NCBI RefSeq assembly: GCF_039522605.1
Contig: NZ_BAAADS010000006.1
Span: 218,313 to 282,312, forward strand
Length of the DNA: 64,000 nt
DNA from: Lentibacillus siamensis
GTDB taxonomy: Bacteria; Bacillota; Bacilli; Bacillales; Amphibacillaceae
Direction of reading: 5' to 3'
In this document: in pieces, positions 43,327-51,571 of the stretch
How positions within the stretch are numbered: position 1 is the stretch's first letter
How the letters are laid out: each line of letters starts with the position of its first letter
Program-made: the position numbers and the translations under genes
Notes under the pieces: generated by a model
The model's input: only the letters and a program-made list of their open reading frames with translations
Database searches by the model: none
What the model was told of the DNA's origin: nothing

Positions 43327-44178
43327 TTGGATAACATGAAGGTCACGGATAGGTTGTCAAGAATAATGAGGAATGCGGAAAGTGAGGCTCAACAATCAAC
43401 AAATAAAATTTTGAAACCGATTCATTTATTGATAGCTTGCTTTTATGAAAAAACAGGTGCACTTGGGGAGGTTTCGTTAAAATGCTCCTTGGATGCAGCT
43501 TCTTTAAGGGCTAAGGTGGAGGATACGAAATATAATTCAAACCAGAACATTGCCGAAAGTCCCCTATTTAACGTTAGTGTAACAGAAGAGGTAATAAATG
43601 TTTTTGAGGTTGCCATTGGTATTATGAATAGATATAACCAGGTATACCTAAATGAAGGTCATGTCCTGAAATCGTTAATTAAAGCTAATTTTATTGATGA
43701 ATTTTTAACGGATTACAATAAGGAAATTATAGCAACACTTGGCACAACATCCCGGGATATGATTACACATCTTGGTCATTACATATTTCCAACTATAAGT
43801 TTTCAAGGTGTTCATAAGGTTAAACATAACCAGGTTGATGAACTAGTAAAATATGTCGAGCGCAATTTTTCATACGAATGGTCTCAAACCATAAAAGATG
43901 GTTTTAAATCAAGAAATCCTTCAATGTACATTGCTTTGAACAACGAAGAAGAAATCATTGGTTTTGCTGCTTTTGACGTATATAAAAACAAAAAATGTTA
44001 TTTTGGTCCTATGGGCGTATCCGAGCCAAATAGAATTAGTGGAATTGGCTATTCATTACTCCATCATTGTCTAAAGGATATGAAGGAAATTGGTTACGAA
44101 TATGCAATTATCGGAGGAGCTGGCCCGATTGAGTTTTATGAAAAAGCATGTAATGCAGTTGTCATTCCTTCAGCTTAA
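43327..44178 (+). CDS. Clp-N-like domain fused to a GNAT acetyltransferase
   Basis: A 283-residue two-domain protein. Residues 4-150 resemble the double helical repeat of Clp N-domains: TDRLSRIMRNAESEAQQS with ILKPIHLLIACFYEKTG, then a second copy VFEVAIGIMNRYNQVYLNEGHVLKSLIKA. Residues 170-283 are a GNAT domain (GFAAFDVYKNKKCYFGPMGV, ISGIGYSLLHHCLKDM). Start TTG 43327 is best placed after GGGAGGAG. The Clp-N part normally recruits substrates to ClpC/ClpA; here it may recruit an acetylation target. Confidence 0.7.
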   Translation: MDNMKVTDRLSRIMRNAESEAQQSTNKILKPIHLLIACFYEKTGALGEVSLKCSLDAASLRAKVEDTKYNSNQNIAESPLFNVSVTEEVINVFEVAIGIMNRYNQVYLNEGHVLKSLIKANFIDEFLTDYNKEIIATLGTTSRDMITHLGHYIFPTISFQGVHKVKHNQVDELVKYVERNFSYEWSQTIKDGFKSRNPSMYIALNNEEEIIGFAAFDVYKNKKCYFGPMGVSEPNRISGIGYSLLHHCLKDMKEIGYEYAIIGGAGPIEFYEKACNAVVIPSA

Positions 44179-44531
44179 GAAAAAACTGATCTTTAGCGTG
44201 TAAAAATGAATAGAAATGGCAATTGGTTTTATAACATGCAGTACGTCCATTATATCCTTTAATAACAGAAAAATGGCAATTCTCCTTCGCGGTATACTGC
44301 CTATTATTGAATCCAGCAGGAATTTTTGTGCGGGAAATAGAAATTTAGGTAAATAAAATAATTTAAGAGAGAGGATGGTGAAGCGGATGGATGTTATGCT
44401 TCAGGGTTTGTTGAATTAACAGATGCCGCTGCGTAACAACGTGCAGGCTATTGCAACTGAGTCAATGGTTGATTTTTTAATTAATGTTTATTATTGGGAT
44501 TAGAACTGAACATTTTTCAGGAGGGATTCGA
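44179..44531. other. 353-bp intergenic stretch
   Basis: No supported gene. It contains one degenerate inverted segment, TGGCAATTCTCC to GGTATACTGCC (about 44274-44302), possibly a worn copy of the GGGCGC dispersed family. A short frame near 44370-44440 reads as coding-like debris but is broken by stops. Confidence 0.5.
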
Positions 44532-45029
44532 TTGGATATCGTCATAGAAAAGCCTAGCCACCAACATATTACCGAAATTGCTCAGATTTGTGCTGCAGGA
44601 TGGAGACAAACGGTTGAGGGCAGGCTAAGTAAGGCGTATCAAGATAAGAATGTGGCGTATTGGTATAATCATGACAAGGTGCGCAGCGATATTGATTCTG
44701 GAAATTATTCACATGTGGCACTAATTGATTCAAAGGTTGTTGGCACAATTGGCGGGGCGATGACTGGGCCTGAACGTGGTGATGTGTATGTGTTATATGT
44801 CGATGAAGCGTATCGTTACCAAGGGATTGGCCGCCGGTTGCTCGGGGCACTCACTGATAAGCAGATTGCTGAAGGAGCACTGGAACAGTGGGTTTCGGTT
44901 GAGAAAGACAACTGGCATGGCATTCCATTTTATAAGGCACGTGGTTTTGTGCTTCAGGGAGAGCAGATGACGGAGGTCGCTTCAGGGGAAACGCAGGTGT
45001 CATTAAAATATAGACGGGATGTTGGATAA
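44532..45029 (+). CDS. GNAT acetyltransferase
   Basis: A 165-residue GNAT: VYVLYVDEAYRYQGIGRRLLGALTD is beta-4 and the acetyl-CoA loop (Q-x-x-G-x-G), and WHGIPFYKARGFVLQGEQM the final strand. Start is TTG 44532 (AGGAGGG seven bases upstream). The substrate is unknown. Confidence 0.85.
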   Translation: MDIVIEKPSHQHITEIAQICAAGWRQTVEGRLSKAYQDKNVAYWYNHDKVRSDIDSGNYSHVALIDSKVVGTIGGAMTGPERGDVYVLYVDEAYRYQGIGRRLLGALTDKQIAEGALEQWVSVEKDNWHGIPFYKARGFVLQGEQMTEVASGETQVSLKYRRDVG

Positions 45030-45051
45030 CTAATAACTACATAGTTTCACC

Positions 45052-45133
45052 TGCCCATGCTGCTACATGGATCAGCCGCAATAGACCGAATCCCGTCTAT
45101 GAGCAGCATGATTTCTTTAATTAGAAACCATGC
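45052..45133 (+). ncRNA. decayed relative of the antitoxin RNA
   Basis: CCCATGCTGCTACATGG, then CAATAGACCGAATCCCGTC and GAGCAGC follow the same order as CCCATGCTAGTGCATGG, CAATAGACTGAACCCCATC and GGCAGC in the intact locus at 40716-40773. A hairpin GCATGATTTCT/AGAAACCATGC (45106-45133) follows in place of the shared terminator. No toxin frame is found beyond it, so this is an orphan or remnant. Confidence 0.5.
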
Positions 45134-45217
45134 CGAACATTGGGTCTAATGAGTTCTTGGAAACAATGGGCAACATCATAATTTATTAGAATCATGAGAG
45201 CTTCATTTGCTGTCTTT

Positions 45218-46468
45218 TTAAGCCGATTTGGTAAGCTTAAAAAAAGCTATACAACCGGTCAGGGAAGTGCTGAATAATATGACGCCCATTGGGACGGCAG
45301 ATGCTTCATTAATGCCGGCAAGCGGGGAGAATAATGCTCCGAGCAATAGCGGCAGCATACCCAGGACAGCACTGGCGCTCCCCGCGCGACGTCCCTGTTG
45401 CTCCATCCCAAGAGTAAAGGTACTTGTTATGGTCATTCCTATGGTGGTCATGTAAATGAAGATTAGTATTACAATGATGGCTAATGGACCTTCTATAATG
45501 GTCATGATTAGCAGTATGGATGTTGCACTTACTGCAATAATGACCGCTGCCTTCAGTAAACTTTTTTCTTGGATAATGCCACCAAAACGTCCAATGATGA
45601 AACTGCCTGTAATAATCGCCAGTCCGTTCATACCAAATAATACACTGAAAACTTGAGGGGAGACCCCATAGATTTCCTGATAAATAAATGGGGTGCCGGA
45701 TACATATGCAAAACTCCCGCCATGTACAAATCCGACGATTACTGCATAGCCAATAAACGATCGGTCTTTCAGTAAGCTTCCCATTGTCTGGACGGAAGCT
45801 CCTATCGAACTTGGAATACGCTCGCCGGGTGGTAAGGTTTCCTTAAGTCTTACAGCAACAATCATAACAATCAGGATTCCCAGGATACTTAAGAAAAAGA
45901 AAATCGTATGCCAGCTTGCAAAAGGCAGAAGCAAGATTGCTCCACCTGACATTGGTGCAATCATTGGTGCCACTGCATTGATAACCATTAAAAGTGAAAA
46001 GAATTTTGTTAGTTCCCTGCCGCTGAACACATCACGTACAACTGCACGGGAAAGAACAACCCCCGCTGAAGCAGTGAATCCCTGCAAAAACCGTGCTGCA
46101 ATCAGGACAGTGATGTTTGGTGCGATTGCACAGAAAAGTGATGATGCGACAAATAGCGAAATAGATATTAATAAGGGCTTTTTTCTGCCGCGAGCATCAC
46201 TGATGGGGCCAATAATTACCTGGCCAATAGCAAGTCCAAGCAAACAAGCTGTCAGGCTGACTTGTACAAGTGAAGGGCTCGTCCCTAAATCTTTAGCAAT
46301 TCCAGGAAAGCTCGGCAAATACATGTCAATGTTAAGCGGCCCCATAATGGCGAGCAAACCCAGCAGCAAAGCAAGCCCGAAACGCTTTTTTCCTGTTGGG
46401 TTATGAAGTATGGATTCTTGTTTTTGTTCTTGTTGATTGATACGACACACCCCCCTAACTTCATTCAT
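45218..46468 (-). CDS. Bcr/CflA-type multidrug efflux MFS transporter
   Basis: About 416 residues with twelve membrane segments. Family landmarks: MGPLNIDMYLPSFPGIAKDLG in helix 1, GQVIIGPISDARGRKKPLLIS (motif A), ARFLQGFTASAGVVLSRAVVRD (motif C region). Bcr/CflA proteins expel bicyclomycin, chloramphenicol and related drugs; specificity here is unknown. The start is uncertain: ATG 46468 has no good ribosome site, and a GGGGGG tract lies just inside the frame. Confidence 0.85.
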   Translation of the reverse strand: MNEVRGVCRINQQEQKQESILHNPTGKKRFGLALLLGLLAIMGPLNIDMYLPSFPGIAKDLGTSPSLVQVSLTACLLGLAIGQVIIGPISDARGRKKPLLISISLFVASSLFCAIAPNITVLIAARFLQGFTASAGVVLSRAVVRDVFSGRELTKFFSLLMVINAVAPMIAPMSGGAILLLPFASWHTIFFFLSILGILIVMIVAVRLKETLPPGERIPSSIGASVQTMGSLLKDRSFIGYAVIVGFVHGGSFAYVSGTPFIYQEIYGVSPQVFSVLFGMNGLAIITGSFIIGRFGGIIQEKSLLKAAVIIAVSATSILLIMTIIEGPLAIIVILIFIYMTTIGMTITSTFTLGMEQQGRRAGSASAVLGMLPLLLGALFSPLAGINEASAVPMGVILFSTSLTGCIAFFKLTKSA

Positions 46469-46840
46469 TATAAGTAGGTTGCCGTATATTGTTAAGTAAA
46501 ATGGATTTGAAGAAAGTGATCCATATGTATAAGCTTGCATTCTACATTGGTTCAAATGGCCCCTAAAGTTAGGGAGAGTACCACGTTCAAATTCAGTATT
46601 AAGAAGATGAAAGTGTAAAAGGGGAGCGGCATCCTATTAATACGAATGGGAATTTTTCCGGAGTGTATAATAATAACATTACTGTCTGTTGTAACTTTAT
46701 AAGTAAGAAGAGTAAAATAGAAATTGTAATGATCTACTGAAATGGGAGATAACTATGGATGCTAGGCATAATTTTCAAGTAGAGAAATGTACTGTACCAA
46801 GTAATTTTCGACTAACTAACAAAGAAAGGGATGAAGTGTC
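46469..46840. other. 372-bp intergenic stretch
   Basis: No supported gene. It holds the leader regions of two divergent genes. A 48-codon frame from ATG 46755 (GGGAGA upstream) overlaps the zinc-ribbon gene in another frame; I do not annotate it. Confidence 0.5.
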
Positions 46841-47047
46841 ATGGAAAACAGTAAGGGATGTATTAAATGTGGAAGTACAGATGCAGACAAAAAGGATGTA
46901 GCAATGTCTGGGACCGGCCTATCTAAAATGTTCGATGTTCAGAACAATCAGTTTACTGTTGTTTTCTGTAAAAACTGTGGATATTCGGAGTTTTATAATA
47001 GGAATAGTTCAACAGGGAGCAATGTTTTTGACTTCTTCTTCGGATAA
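46841..47047 (+). CDS. small zinc-ribbon protein
   Basis: A 68-residue protein with two CxxC knuckles, CIKCGSTDADKKDVAMSG and VVFCKNCGYSEFYN, matching the zinc-ribbon nucleic-acid-binding type (GSTD/GTGLSKMFD motif) found in many Firmicutes. Function unknown. AAAGGGATGAAG precedes the ATG. Confidence 0.82.
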   Translation: MENSKGCIKCGSTDADKKDVAMSGTGLSKMFDVQNNQFTVVFCKNCGYSEFYNRNSSTGSNVFDFFFG

Positions 47048-47124
47048 TAAGAAGAAATTAAATTAGAGAATGCGTAAATGGATGAGAAGTAATTTTGATT
47101 AGTATTATATTCGATGTTGCCTGA

Positions 47125-47220
47125 CGAACCTGTGACAAGAGAGGTTGGCAGTTGAAGAAAATGATCCCTCAGCTACCTGCTATAATGCATGAGGGATTAT
47201 TTTTCATGGTGATCATTAGT
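47125..47220. pseudogene. decayed toxin-antitoxin copy cut by repeat array
   Basis: GAACCTGTGACAAGAGAGG then TTGGCAG, and ATCCCTCAGC to GCATGAGGGATTATTTTTCATGG, align with the antitoxin 3' half and shared terminator of the intact locus (40749-40832). On the minus strand the toxin C-terminus survives as NDHHEK-stop beside SDNNHKK-stop of the intact toxin. Upstream of those codons the toxin frame is replaced at about 47218 by the 21-bp repeat array. Confidence 0.65.
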
Positions 47221-47550
47221 AACATCAACCGCACGGGTCAAACATCGACCGCAAGCGGGAGAACATCAACCGCACGTGCCCGAACATCGACCGTAAGCAG
47301 GGAAACATCAACCGCACGGGAGCAAACATCGACCGCAAGCGGAAGAACATCAACCGCACGTGCCCGAACATCGACCGCAAGCAGGGAAACATCAACCACA
47401 CGGGAGCAAACATCAACCGCAAGCGGGAGAACATCAACCGCACGTGCCCGAACATCGACCGCAAGCAGGGAAACATCAACCGCACGGGAGCAAACATCAA
47501 CCGCAAGCGGGAGAACATCAACCGCACGGGAGCAAACATCAACCGATTGC
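47221..47550. repeat. 21-bp tandem array with 84-bp four-type higher-order structure
   Basis: Fifteen units, each starting AACATCAACCG or AACATCGACCG, and a partial sixteenth. The unit tails come in fixed order: CACGGGAGCA, CAAGCGGGAG, CACGTGCCCG, CAAGCAGGGA, repeated almost exactly three times and then partly. All but the first are 21 bp, so long frames are open on both strands (TSTASGR/TSTARAR on plus). No ribosome site or family supports a protein. The array separates a dead toxin remnant from a truncated paiB. Confidence 0.92.
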
Positions 47551-47593
47551 AATCCAAAATCGGAGGCAATACCGGAAAACTCACCTGCACCGG

Positions 47594-47872
47594 CTATCTG
47601 TTACTATTCATCATGGGCAAATGATCTATTGTGTAACAGTGCGGTCCCTGAAAAGTAGCAAGTACCTCCTGCCCATCTATATCTTTCCACTGGTTATTCG
47701 GCTTTGCAAAGTGGCCGTACAAATATCTTTTTTCGTTGTCCAAAACCAAAGGAAGGTGGGTCGCATACGGATGACCCTGATGTTGGGAAAATAGTGTAGC
47801 AAAGCTATTTTCATCAATAATCTTATAGATTACTGCTTTGTCTTTGATTTCAAAGTGTTTGGGAATATACAT
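47594..47872 (-). pseudogene. paiB: truncated PaiB-like FMN-binding protein
   Basis: The frame begins MYIPKHFEIKDKAVIYKIID and holds HPYATHLPLVLDNEKRYLYGH and EVLATFQGPHCYT, the N-terminal part of PaiB (usually about 205 residues). It ends after 92 residues; the FMN-binding C-terminal half is missing and the adjoining sequence is the repeat array. The start has GAGGAG upstream. Normally PaiB regulates protease and sporulation genes or handles flavin. Confidence 0.8.
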
Positions 47873-47982
47873 TATCAGCACTCCTCATCATAATATTTCA
47901 TCGCTTATATAAAATATAGTATGATATAAACTGACATTTAGAAAGATATACTTGAAAATATATAAGCATGTCAGAGGGGGAT

Positions 47983-48180
47983 ATGAAAAATTATCTTTTT
48001 GCTTAAACGACAGCACTCCCAAATATATACAAATTTACAAGCAATTTAAATCCTTTATAGAACAAGGCAATGTGAAAGCTGATGAACAACTGTCCTCTCT
48101 TCGGCAGCTTACTGATTAGCTTCAAATAAGCCGCAATACAACCTTAATGGCATATAATCAGCTTGCAGCAGGGTTTCAAT
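47983..48180 (+). pseudogene. MocR/GntR-type regulator remnant
   Basis: ATG 47983 with AGAGGGGG starts MKNYLFA then stops. After a one-base frameshift near 47998 the sequence reads DSTPKYIQIYKQFKSFIEQ, NVKADEQLSSLRQLTD, a TAG stop, then LQISRNTTLMAYNQLAAGF, the winged-helix start of MocR/PdxR regulators. The aminotransferase domain is absent. Divergent from truncated paiB, so a former regulator-paiB pair has decayed on both sides. Confidence 0.8.
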
Positions 48181-48218
48181 CGATCTTTGTGATATTCTTT
48201 ATAGAGAAGAGGAGAAAA

Positions 48219-48698
48219 ATGAATTTAACTATCAGAAGTATGAATGAAGATCTAGCCAAACAGATTCTAAGTTGGAAATATGAAAGCCCCTATGATTTTT
48301 ATAATAATGAAGTAAACAACGAAGGAATTAAAGAGAGACTTGATGGTTCTTATCAAGTCTTGCTTGATGAAAAAGGAAAAGTATTTGGTTTCTTGTGTAC
48401 GGGAGAAACAGCTCGGATTCCAATTGGGAATAAATATGGTGTTTATAATGAAAATTTTGTAGATATAGGTCTTGGGATGAATCCTAATTATGCGGGAAAT
48501 GGATATGGTTACGACTTTTGTTCCTTTATTATTAATTACATAAGAGAAAATAATAAAGGAATTCCCATGAGACTGTCGGTTGCAACGTTTAATAAACGGG
48601 CCATCCGATTATATGAAAAGCTGGGTTTTGAAGAAGGGGATAAATTTGCGGCTGGTTCTGTTGATTTCATAACGATGATTAAAGGGGATTTGGACTAA
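48219..48698 (+). CDS. GNAT acetyltransferase
   Basis: A 159-residue GNAT beginning MNLTIRSMNEDLAKQILSWK, with acetyl-CoA loop NPNYAGNGYGYDFCSFII and ending VATFNKRAIRLYEKLGFEEG. ATG 48219 follows AGAGGAGA. Similar in layout to RimJ-like enzymes of bacilli. Substrate unknown. It starts right after the dead regulator. Confidence 0.86.
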   Translation: MNLTIRSMNEDLAKQILSWKYESPYDFYNNEVNNEGIKERLDGSYQVLLDEKGKVFGFLCTGETARIPIGNKYGVYNENFVDIGLGMNPNYAGNGYGYDFCSFIINYIRENNKGIPMRLSVATFNKRAIRLYEKLGFEEGDKFAAGSVDFITMIKGDLD

Positions 48699-48831
48699 TT
48701 ATCGCTTAAAGGGGGACTTATCTTTAATAGGGGTGGTCCTATCATGTGCAACGCAATCTAAAAACATTCATAAGAAGGCAGCGAAATCGTTCTTAATTGT
48801 CGGTGTATCAAAATGAAGGTGGGTGATCTAC

Positions 48832-49425
48832 ATGGCAAACAGCAGAACAAATTCCAAGGTTGAGGCATATTTAAGGAACGTTGAAAAATGGCAGGAAGAA
48901 ATGGAGGAATTGAGAAATAGTATTCTTGATTGCGGGTTGACTGAAGAATTGAAATGGAAGAAGCCGTGCTACACGTTTCAGAATAACAACATTGCAATCA
49001 TTCAGGGATTTAAAAAATACGTTGCACTTATGTTTTTCAAGGGATCGTTATTGAAGGACCCCAATGAAGTTCTGGTAAAACCCGGGGAGAATTCGCAGGC
49101 GCAGCGCCAGATCCGGTTCACGAATGTTCAGGAAATAGAAGAAATGAAAACCAGCTTGAAAGCCTATATTAATGAAGCAATTGAGGTTGAAAAAGCGGGT
49201 TTGGAAGTGCCGTTTAAGAAAAATAAAGAACTCGTCATCCCGGAAGAACTGAAAAATAAATTCGATGAGACACCTGATTTGAAAACTGCTTTCGAAAAAT
49301 TGACTCCAGGGCGGCAGCGGGCATACATTATTTTTATTTCCAAAGCCAAACAATCCAAAACACGCACCTCAAGAGTGGAGAAATATACGCAGAAGATTCT
49401 CGATGGAAAGGGGTTAAATGATTAG
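48832..49425 (+). CDS. YdeI/DUF1801-type protein
   Basis: A 198-residue protein. N-terminal DUF1801 fold (VEAYLRNVEKWQEEMEELR, ELKWKKPCYTFQNNNIAII) and the C-terminal YdeI/OmpD-associated tail (LTPGRQRAYIIFISKAKQSKTRTSRVEKY). In B. subtilis YdeI-type proteins are linked to cationic peptide resistance through weak evidence; function remains open. ATG 48832 behind AAGGTGGGTG. Confidence 0.83.
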   Translation: MANSRTNSKVEAYLRNVEKWQEEMEELRNSILDCGLTEELKWKKPCYTFQNNNIAIIQGFKKYVALMFFKGSLLKDPNEVLVKPGENSQAQRQIRFTNVQEIEEMKTSLKAYINEAIEVEKAGLEVPFKKNKELVIPEELKNKFDETPDLKTAFEKLTPGRQRAYIIFISKAKQSKTRTSRVEKYTQKILDGKGLND

Positions 49426-49483
49426 CGATGTTGAAAACCACGAAATTGCGCGGAAAACAGATTGTAAAAAAGGGTGAATACAT

Positions 49484-49858
49484 ATGAAATTGTTTTTCCG
49501 AACACTTTATTCCATTCTCTTATTTGGGGCCGGGGTCTTGCATTTTGTCCATGAAAAAAGCTTCCGCAGAATTGTCCCGAAAACACTTCCATTAAGACGA
49601 ACTATTGTATTGGTTTCGGGTGTTTTTGAAATTATCTTTTCCGGCCTGCTCTGGGTGAAAAAAGGGCAGCAAATCACTGGGAAACTCCTGGCATTTTTTA
49701 TGATGGCTGTTTTTCCGGCAAATGTGTACATGGCTGCAAAAAGAATATCATTCCGGCCGGGGAAACAAGCAAATCCATGGGTCCTATGGATGCGGTTGCC
49801 TTTGCAGCTTCCACTGATTGTTGGCGCGTTAGTGCTTGGGAGGAAAGAAAATGAATAG
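49484..49858 (+). CDS. DoxX-like small membrane protein
   Basis: A 124-residue protein with four hydrophobic segments: GAGVLHFVHEKSFRRIVPKTLP (helix 1 and loop), VLVSGVFEIIFSGLLWV, LLAFFMMAVFPANVYMA and a C-terminal one. The pattern LHF..P..F..IVP.LP and G.FEI is the DoxX/YkgB-like family. Function unknown. AAAGGGTG precedes the ATG. Confidence 0.78.
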   Translation: MKLFFRTLYSILLFGAGVLHFVHEKSFRRIVPKTLPLRRTIVLVSGVFEIIFSGLLWVKKGQQITGKLLAFFMMAVFPANVYMAAKRISFRPGKQANPWVLWMRLPLQLPLIVGALVLGRKENE

Positions 49859-49960
49859 GCATAAACTTTGCGCCACATAACCCTTAAGAAAGGGGAAATT
49901 GTTCGCTGCTTGAATGCTGAACAGGCGTGAAGGTGGAAAGAAGAACCAACCAAATATAGC

Positions 49961-50007
49961 AATGCCAGCCGATGGTTTCATGTAAATCATTGGCTGGTAT
50001 TTTTTAT
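49961..50007 (+). terminator. terminator upstream of brnQ
   Basis: AATGCCAGCCGATG and CATTGGCTGGTATT pair with one or two mismatches; a TTTTTTATTT run follows. It ends the preceding transcript. Confidence 0.85.
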
Positions 50008-50129
50008 TTCTGAAAATCGTCAAAAAACTTCATGTAATATATTGCATTTCGCAGCAGCAGATAGTATGATTGATGCTATCGATATATTGCATATCAGAAA
50101 AAATACAGAGATTACTGGAGGAACCTATC

Positions 50130-51488
50130 ATGAAAGGCAGACTGTCTTTTTCTTCTTACGCAGCAATTGGCGCCATGTTGTTTGCATTATTTTTTGGGGC
50201 AGGGAATCTGATTTTTCCGGCACAGCTAGGTCAAAACGCTGGTACGAACCTTCTGCCGGCAGTTACAGGATTTTTATTTACAGGAGTGGGGCTGCCGCTG
50301 TTTGGAATTATTGCGATGAGTTTTTCGGGAAGTCGCAATTTGCAGGAATTGTCCAGCCGTGTGCATCCGGTTTATGCAGTGTTTTTTACGTCGATCCTTT
50401 ATTTGACAATCGGTCCCTTTTTTGCGTCTCCGCGTACAGGAACCGTTGCATTTGAAATTGGTATATCGCCTTTTATAAATGAGTCTTCACAACAATTAGG
50501 GTTATTTATTTTTACATTACTGTTTTTCGCTGTGGTACTCTGGTTTTCATTAAATCCTGCCAAGCTTGTGGATAATGTTGGAAAACTGTTGGCACCTGGA
50601 CTGGTTGTTCTGCTTGCAGTTCTTCTTATTACTGCAATTATTAACCCGCTGGGGGCGATGGAAACACCGCAGGAATCCTATGAAAGCGGGGCATTTATAA
50701 CCGGTTTTCTGGAAGGCTATAATACAATGGATGCACTTGCATCGCTGGTATTTGGGATTATTGTTATTAATGCGATTCGGGCAATGGGTGTAACATCCAG
50801 TACGGATATTCTCAAAACAACCGTTAAGGCAGGCAGTATTGCGATATTGCTGCTTGGAATGATTTATGTTGGCATTGCCTATTTGGGAGCGACAAGCACA
50901 GAAGTTTTTGGAATCTTTAAAACAGGAGGGCCGGTATTAAGTAATGCTGCATCGTATTATTTTGGCACCTTTGGATCCATTCTGCTGGCAATTGCCATTA
51001 TATTGGCATGCTTGACCACTGCAATCGGATTGACGACCGCCAATGCGGAATATTTCCATACGCTCTTTCCGCAGTTCAGTTATAAAAAATTGGTTGTTTT
51101 CTTTGCAACATTAACTTTTATTATTGCAAATTTTGGATTGTCAAATATCATTACTTATTCTGTACCAGTTTTGATGTTGTTATATCCACTGGCGATTGTG
51201 CTGATGCTGCTGACATTTTTGTCTCCATTGTTTAATCATGCTCGCCTGGTTTACAGTTCGACGATTGCTGTTACATTTTTAATCAGTATTTTTGATGGAC
51301 TCAAGGCGCTTTGTGAATCACTGGGAATTGAGTATTTTAACTGGATGCAGCCTATAATCACCTTCTATGAAGGAACGTTACCTTTGTACAGTCAGGGACT
51401 CGGTTGGCTGCTTCCGGCTGTCGTTGTAATTGCAGCAACCGGTACCATCAGCCATTTTCAAAAAACAGCTGCTGTTCATGCATCATAA
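50130..51488 (+). CDS. brnQ: branched-chain amino acid:cation symporter BrnQ
   Basis: A 452-residue carrier with twelve membrane segments. Family start FSSYAAIGAMLFALFFGAGNLIFPAQLGQ, then GPFFASPRTGTVAFEIG and GLTTANAEYFHTL. It imports leucine, isoleucine and valine with sodium or proton. ATG 50130 has GGAGGAA six bases upstream. A GntR regulator lies convergent downstream. No T-box or Leu-responsive site was seen in the leader. Confidence 0.93.
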   Translation: MKGRLSFSSYAAIGAMLFALFFGAGNLIFPAQLGQNAGTNLLPAVTGFLFTGVGLPLFGIIAMSFSGSRNLQELSSRVHPVYAVFFTSILYLTIGPFFASPRTGTVAFEIGISPFINESSQQLGLFIFTLLFFAVVLWFSLNPAKLVDNVGKLLAPGLVVLLAVLLITAIINPLGAMETPQESYESGAFITGFLEGYNTMDALASLVFGIIVINAIRAMGVTSSTDILKTTVKAGSIAILLLGMIYVGIAYLGATSTEVFGIFKTGGPVLSNAASYYFGTFGSILLAIAIILACLTTAIGLTTANAEYFHTLFPQFSYKKLVVFFATLTFIIANFGLSNIITYSVPVLMLLYPLAIVLMLLTFLSPLFNHARLVYSSTIAVTFLISIFDGLKALCESLGIEYFNWMQPIITFYEGTLPLYSQGLGWLLPAVVVIAATGTISHFQKTAAVHAS

Positions 51489-51500
51489 CCTGCATATAAT

Positions 51501-51537
51501 AAGCCGGCGCCTTCTTTCCTTGAAGGGCCGGCTTTTT
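51501..51537. terminator. bidirectional terminator between brnQ and GntR gene
   Basis: AAGCCGGCGCCTTC and GAAGGGCCGGCTTTTT form a GC-rich stem with a seven-base loop and a T run on the plus strand. Confidence 0.9.
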
Positions 51538-51571
51538 GGCGTTATAAATGTATAAATAATTTCTGCTGTTT

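Noticed and set aside
46755..46901. 48-codon frame with GGGAGA upstream of the zinc-ribbon gene
   Set aside because: Overlaps the zinc-ribbon gene for many codons in another frame and shows no motif; probably chance.
47152..47794. Several Thr/Ser/Ala- or His/Gln-rich frames on both strands
   Set aside because: All result from 21-bp units without stops. They begin in a decayed toxin region and run into a truncated paiB; no protein is supported.
50008..50129. T-box or leucine-responsive leader before brnQ
   Set aside because: The leader is short and lacks the T-box sequence AGGGTGGNACCGCG and a following antiterminator.
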